Shown here piece by piece: positions 63,073 through 64,000 of a DNA stretch of 64,000 bases. The DNA comes from Azospirillum sp. TSO22-1 (GTDB lineage Bacteria; Pseudomonadota; Alphaproteobacteria; Azospirillales; Azospirillaceae), in the NCBI RefSeq assembly GCF_003116015.1, contig NZ_LGQZ01000033.1, positions 1 through 64,000 of the forward strand. Direction: 5' to 3'. The position numbers and the translations under genes were made by a program. The notes beneath the pieces are model-generated. The model saw only the letters and a list, made by a program, of their open reading frames with translations. It had not been told where the DNA came from and did not search any database. Each line of letters begins with the position of its first letter. The first letter of the stretch is position 1.

Positions 63073-63216
63073 ATGATAGCTGCCGACAAGAAGGTGGCCG
63101 CCCAGAAGGCGGAGTTCCGCCAGCTGCTGAAGCACCTCTCGGACGACCAGTTGCGGGAGTTCATCCGGGCAGCGCGGGTGCTGACGGCTACCGCCAGCGC
63201 GAAGGTTGAGCGGTAG
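63073..63216 (+). CDS. 47-residue early-operon protein with LSDxQL motif
   Basis: A 47-residue helical protein (KAEFRQLLKHLSDDQLREFI then RAARVLTATA). The LSDDQL part matches genes at 61087 and 62694, but there is no leader, so it looks like a leaderless paralogue. The start ATG 63073 is preceded by GAGGG. Confidence 0.55.
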   Translation: MIAADKKVAAQKAEFRQLLKHLSDDQLREFIRAARVLTATASAKVER

Positions 63217-63226
63217 CAGGACGCCA

Positions 63227-64000
63227 GTGCCCAAGGTCCGCCACTCCCGGCCGAACGCGACCGGGCGGAACGACACCGCCCGGTTCGTCGCGCTGCCGCA
63301 CTACCTGCTGCGGTGCCCGGCATGGCGGACCATGAGCCCGAACGCCAAGGCGCTGCTGCTGGACGTCTGGGTTCGACACAACGGCGTCAACAACGGCGAG
63401 ATCGCCTACGCGGTGCGCGAGGCCGAGGGGATCGGGCTGCCGAAGTCCGTCGCCGCCCGCGCGTTCGCCGAGCTGGTGGAGCGCGGCTTTCTGAAGCTGC
63501 ACCGCGCCTCGACCTTCACGCTAAAGACGAAGGAGGCCCGCGCCTGGGAGCTGACGGCGGAGCGCCGCGGCGACCAGCCGGCGTCCAAGGACTTCATGCG
63601 GTGGCGGCCGGAGACGGCAAACGAGCCCGCAAACGCCGCTGCCACAAACAGAACACGGTCCCTCCAGCGGGACGCTCAGTCCCTCCAGCGGGACAGCAAA
63701 CCGGTTTGCGCAACGATGTTGCCGACTTCAGTCCCTCCACCGGGACTGTCAGGGGCTCAAACAGGGGTTCCACGGTCCCGCCAGGGGGACACTTCTATTC
63801 TACCATGGGGGCCTGGACAAACCGCGCCCAGCCCGACCTCGCGCAGCCGCCGGTACACCACGTCCAATGCTGCGATCTTCTCGGAGACGAACAGCACCGT
63901 CTTCCGCTCCGCCAAGCATTGGGCGACCAGGTTGGCGATGGTCTGGCTCTTGCCGGTGCCCGGAGGTCCGACGAGGACGAAGTCCTTTCCCTTGGCCGCG
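63227..64000 (+). CDS. second replication-initiator-like protein with iterons inside (partial)
   Basis: The start GTG 63227 gives MPKVRHSRPNATGR. Residues about 18-105 form a winged-helix region (ALPHYLLRCPAWRTMSPNAK, then KSVAARAFAELVERGFLKL), as in phage initiators. From about residue 144 the sequence is low complexity with SLQRD repeats, because the DNA there consists of four iterons. After about 63825 the frame stays open, but the opposite strand codes for a truncated helicase, so the real gene probably ends or is interrupted there. It is the last gene of the early operon. Similar proteins are common in alphaproteobacterial prophages. Confidence 0.7.
   Translation, partial: MPKVRHSRPNATGRNDTARFVALPHYLLRCPAWRTMSPNAKALLLDVWVRHNGVNNGEIAYAVREAEGIGLPKSVAARAFAELVERGFLKLHRASTFTLKTKEARAWELTAERRGDQPASKDFMRWRPETANEPANAAATNRTRSLQRDAQSLQRDSKPVCATMLPTSVPPPGLSGAQTGVPRSRQGDTSILPWGPGQTAPSPTSRSRRYTTSNAAIFSETNSTVFRSAKHWATRLAMVWLLPVPGGPTRTKSFPLAA
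63658..63790 (+). repeat. four iterons inside the second initiator gene, possible origin
   Basis: Consensus GTCCCTCCAGCGGGAC, with inverted ends GTCCC/GGGAC. Copies at 63658-63673, 63679-63694, 63731-63746 (AC in place of AG) and 63775-63790 (more divergent). Spacings are 21, 52 and 44. The sequence has nothing in common with the iterons at 45.7 kb. Confidence 0.68.
63757..64000 (-). pseudogene. truncated superfamily I helicase (DNA2/NAM7-like), runs off the right edge
   Basis: Reading from the right edge, the fragment shows a Walker A motif in VGPPGTGKSQTIANL, then VLFVSEKIAALDVVYRRLRE and VGLG, typical of the large AAA/DUF3320-type helicases found in mobile and defence islands. After VGLG (about 63826) the homology ends abruptly; the frame continues to a stop at 63757 through the iteron DNA. 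The break marks a junction between the phage early region and another element, or an assembly joint. Confidence 0.65.

Overview
The window is high-GC DNA (about 70% G+C by eye) with tightly packed genes. It fits a free-living alphaproteobacterium close to Azospirillum. The basis is inference from gene content: a DUF1476 (F1-ATPase zeta inhibitor) gene, a citramalate synthase, a cowN gene (protects nitrogenase from CO, so a diazotroph), separate purS/purQ/purL subunits next to bolA and a monothiol glutaredoxin, and many c-di-GMP and two-component genes. No 16S gene is present to settle the species.

1-41.8 kb is chromosomal backbone. In order it holds an MFS transporter end, an isochorismatase-like hydrolase with a divergent LysR regulator, a CHASE histidine kinase with its receiver protein, cimA, trmJ, a PAS-LytTR regulator resembling the CO sensor RcoM facing cowN, rpsD with a clear promoter and terminator, an Old Yellow Enzyme/TetR pair with two operators, rarD, stress genes, a purine and Fe-S cluster block (grxD, bolA, purL, purQ, purS, purC), a PocR-GGDEF cyclase, alkA, a PAS-GGDEF-EAL protein, a patatin, purB, an orphan E1 alpha/beta pair, a repeat protein broken by an in-frame TGA, radC, a CPA2 antiporter, map, sfsA and a CinA-like gene. 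A GC-rich palindromic repeat of about 55-180 bp occurs five times, always next to a gene 3' end.

A tRNA-Leu(UAA) at 41.84 kb marks the border to an accessory region that fills the rest of the window. No integrase was found. The accessory region is a mosaic. 42.1-48.1 kb is a compact phage replication block with overlapping genes: DnaB helicase, then an O-like initiator carrying five iterons inside its coding sequence. 48.1-53.5 kb keeps only a GNAT-like protein and a 1263-residue virion-like protein. Portal, large terminase and capsid are missing. 54.0-57.2 kb holds a secreted ClpP-like protein and a MobV relaxase with a candidate oriT. 57.26-58.94 kb is an AT-richer cassette of a HipA-like kinase overlapped by a HIRAN-domain protein, next to an XRE gene broken by an amber codon. 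60.2-63.8 kb is a phage early region: an XRE repressor facing an operon of small proteins, many with twin-arginine-like leaders, that ends in a second replication-initiator-like gene with its own different iterons. At the right edge this gene runs into a truncated superfamily I helicase on the other strand.

The points most worth following up are the rcoM-like/cowN intergenic triple repeat (20-bp period, LytTR-like), the HipA-like/HIRAN cassette, the series of small phage proteins with Tat-like leaders, and the two unrelated origin-in-initiator modules in one element that also carries a conjugative relaxase.
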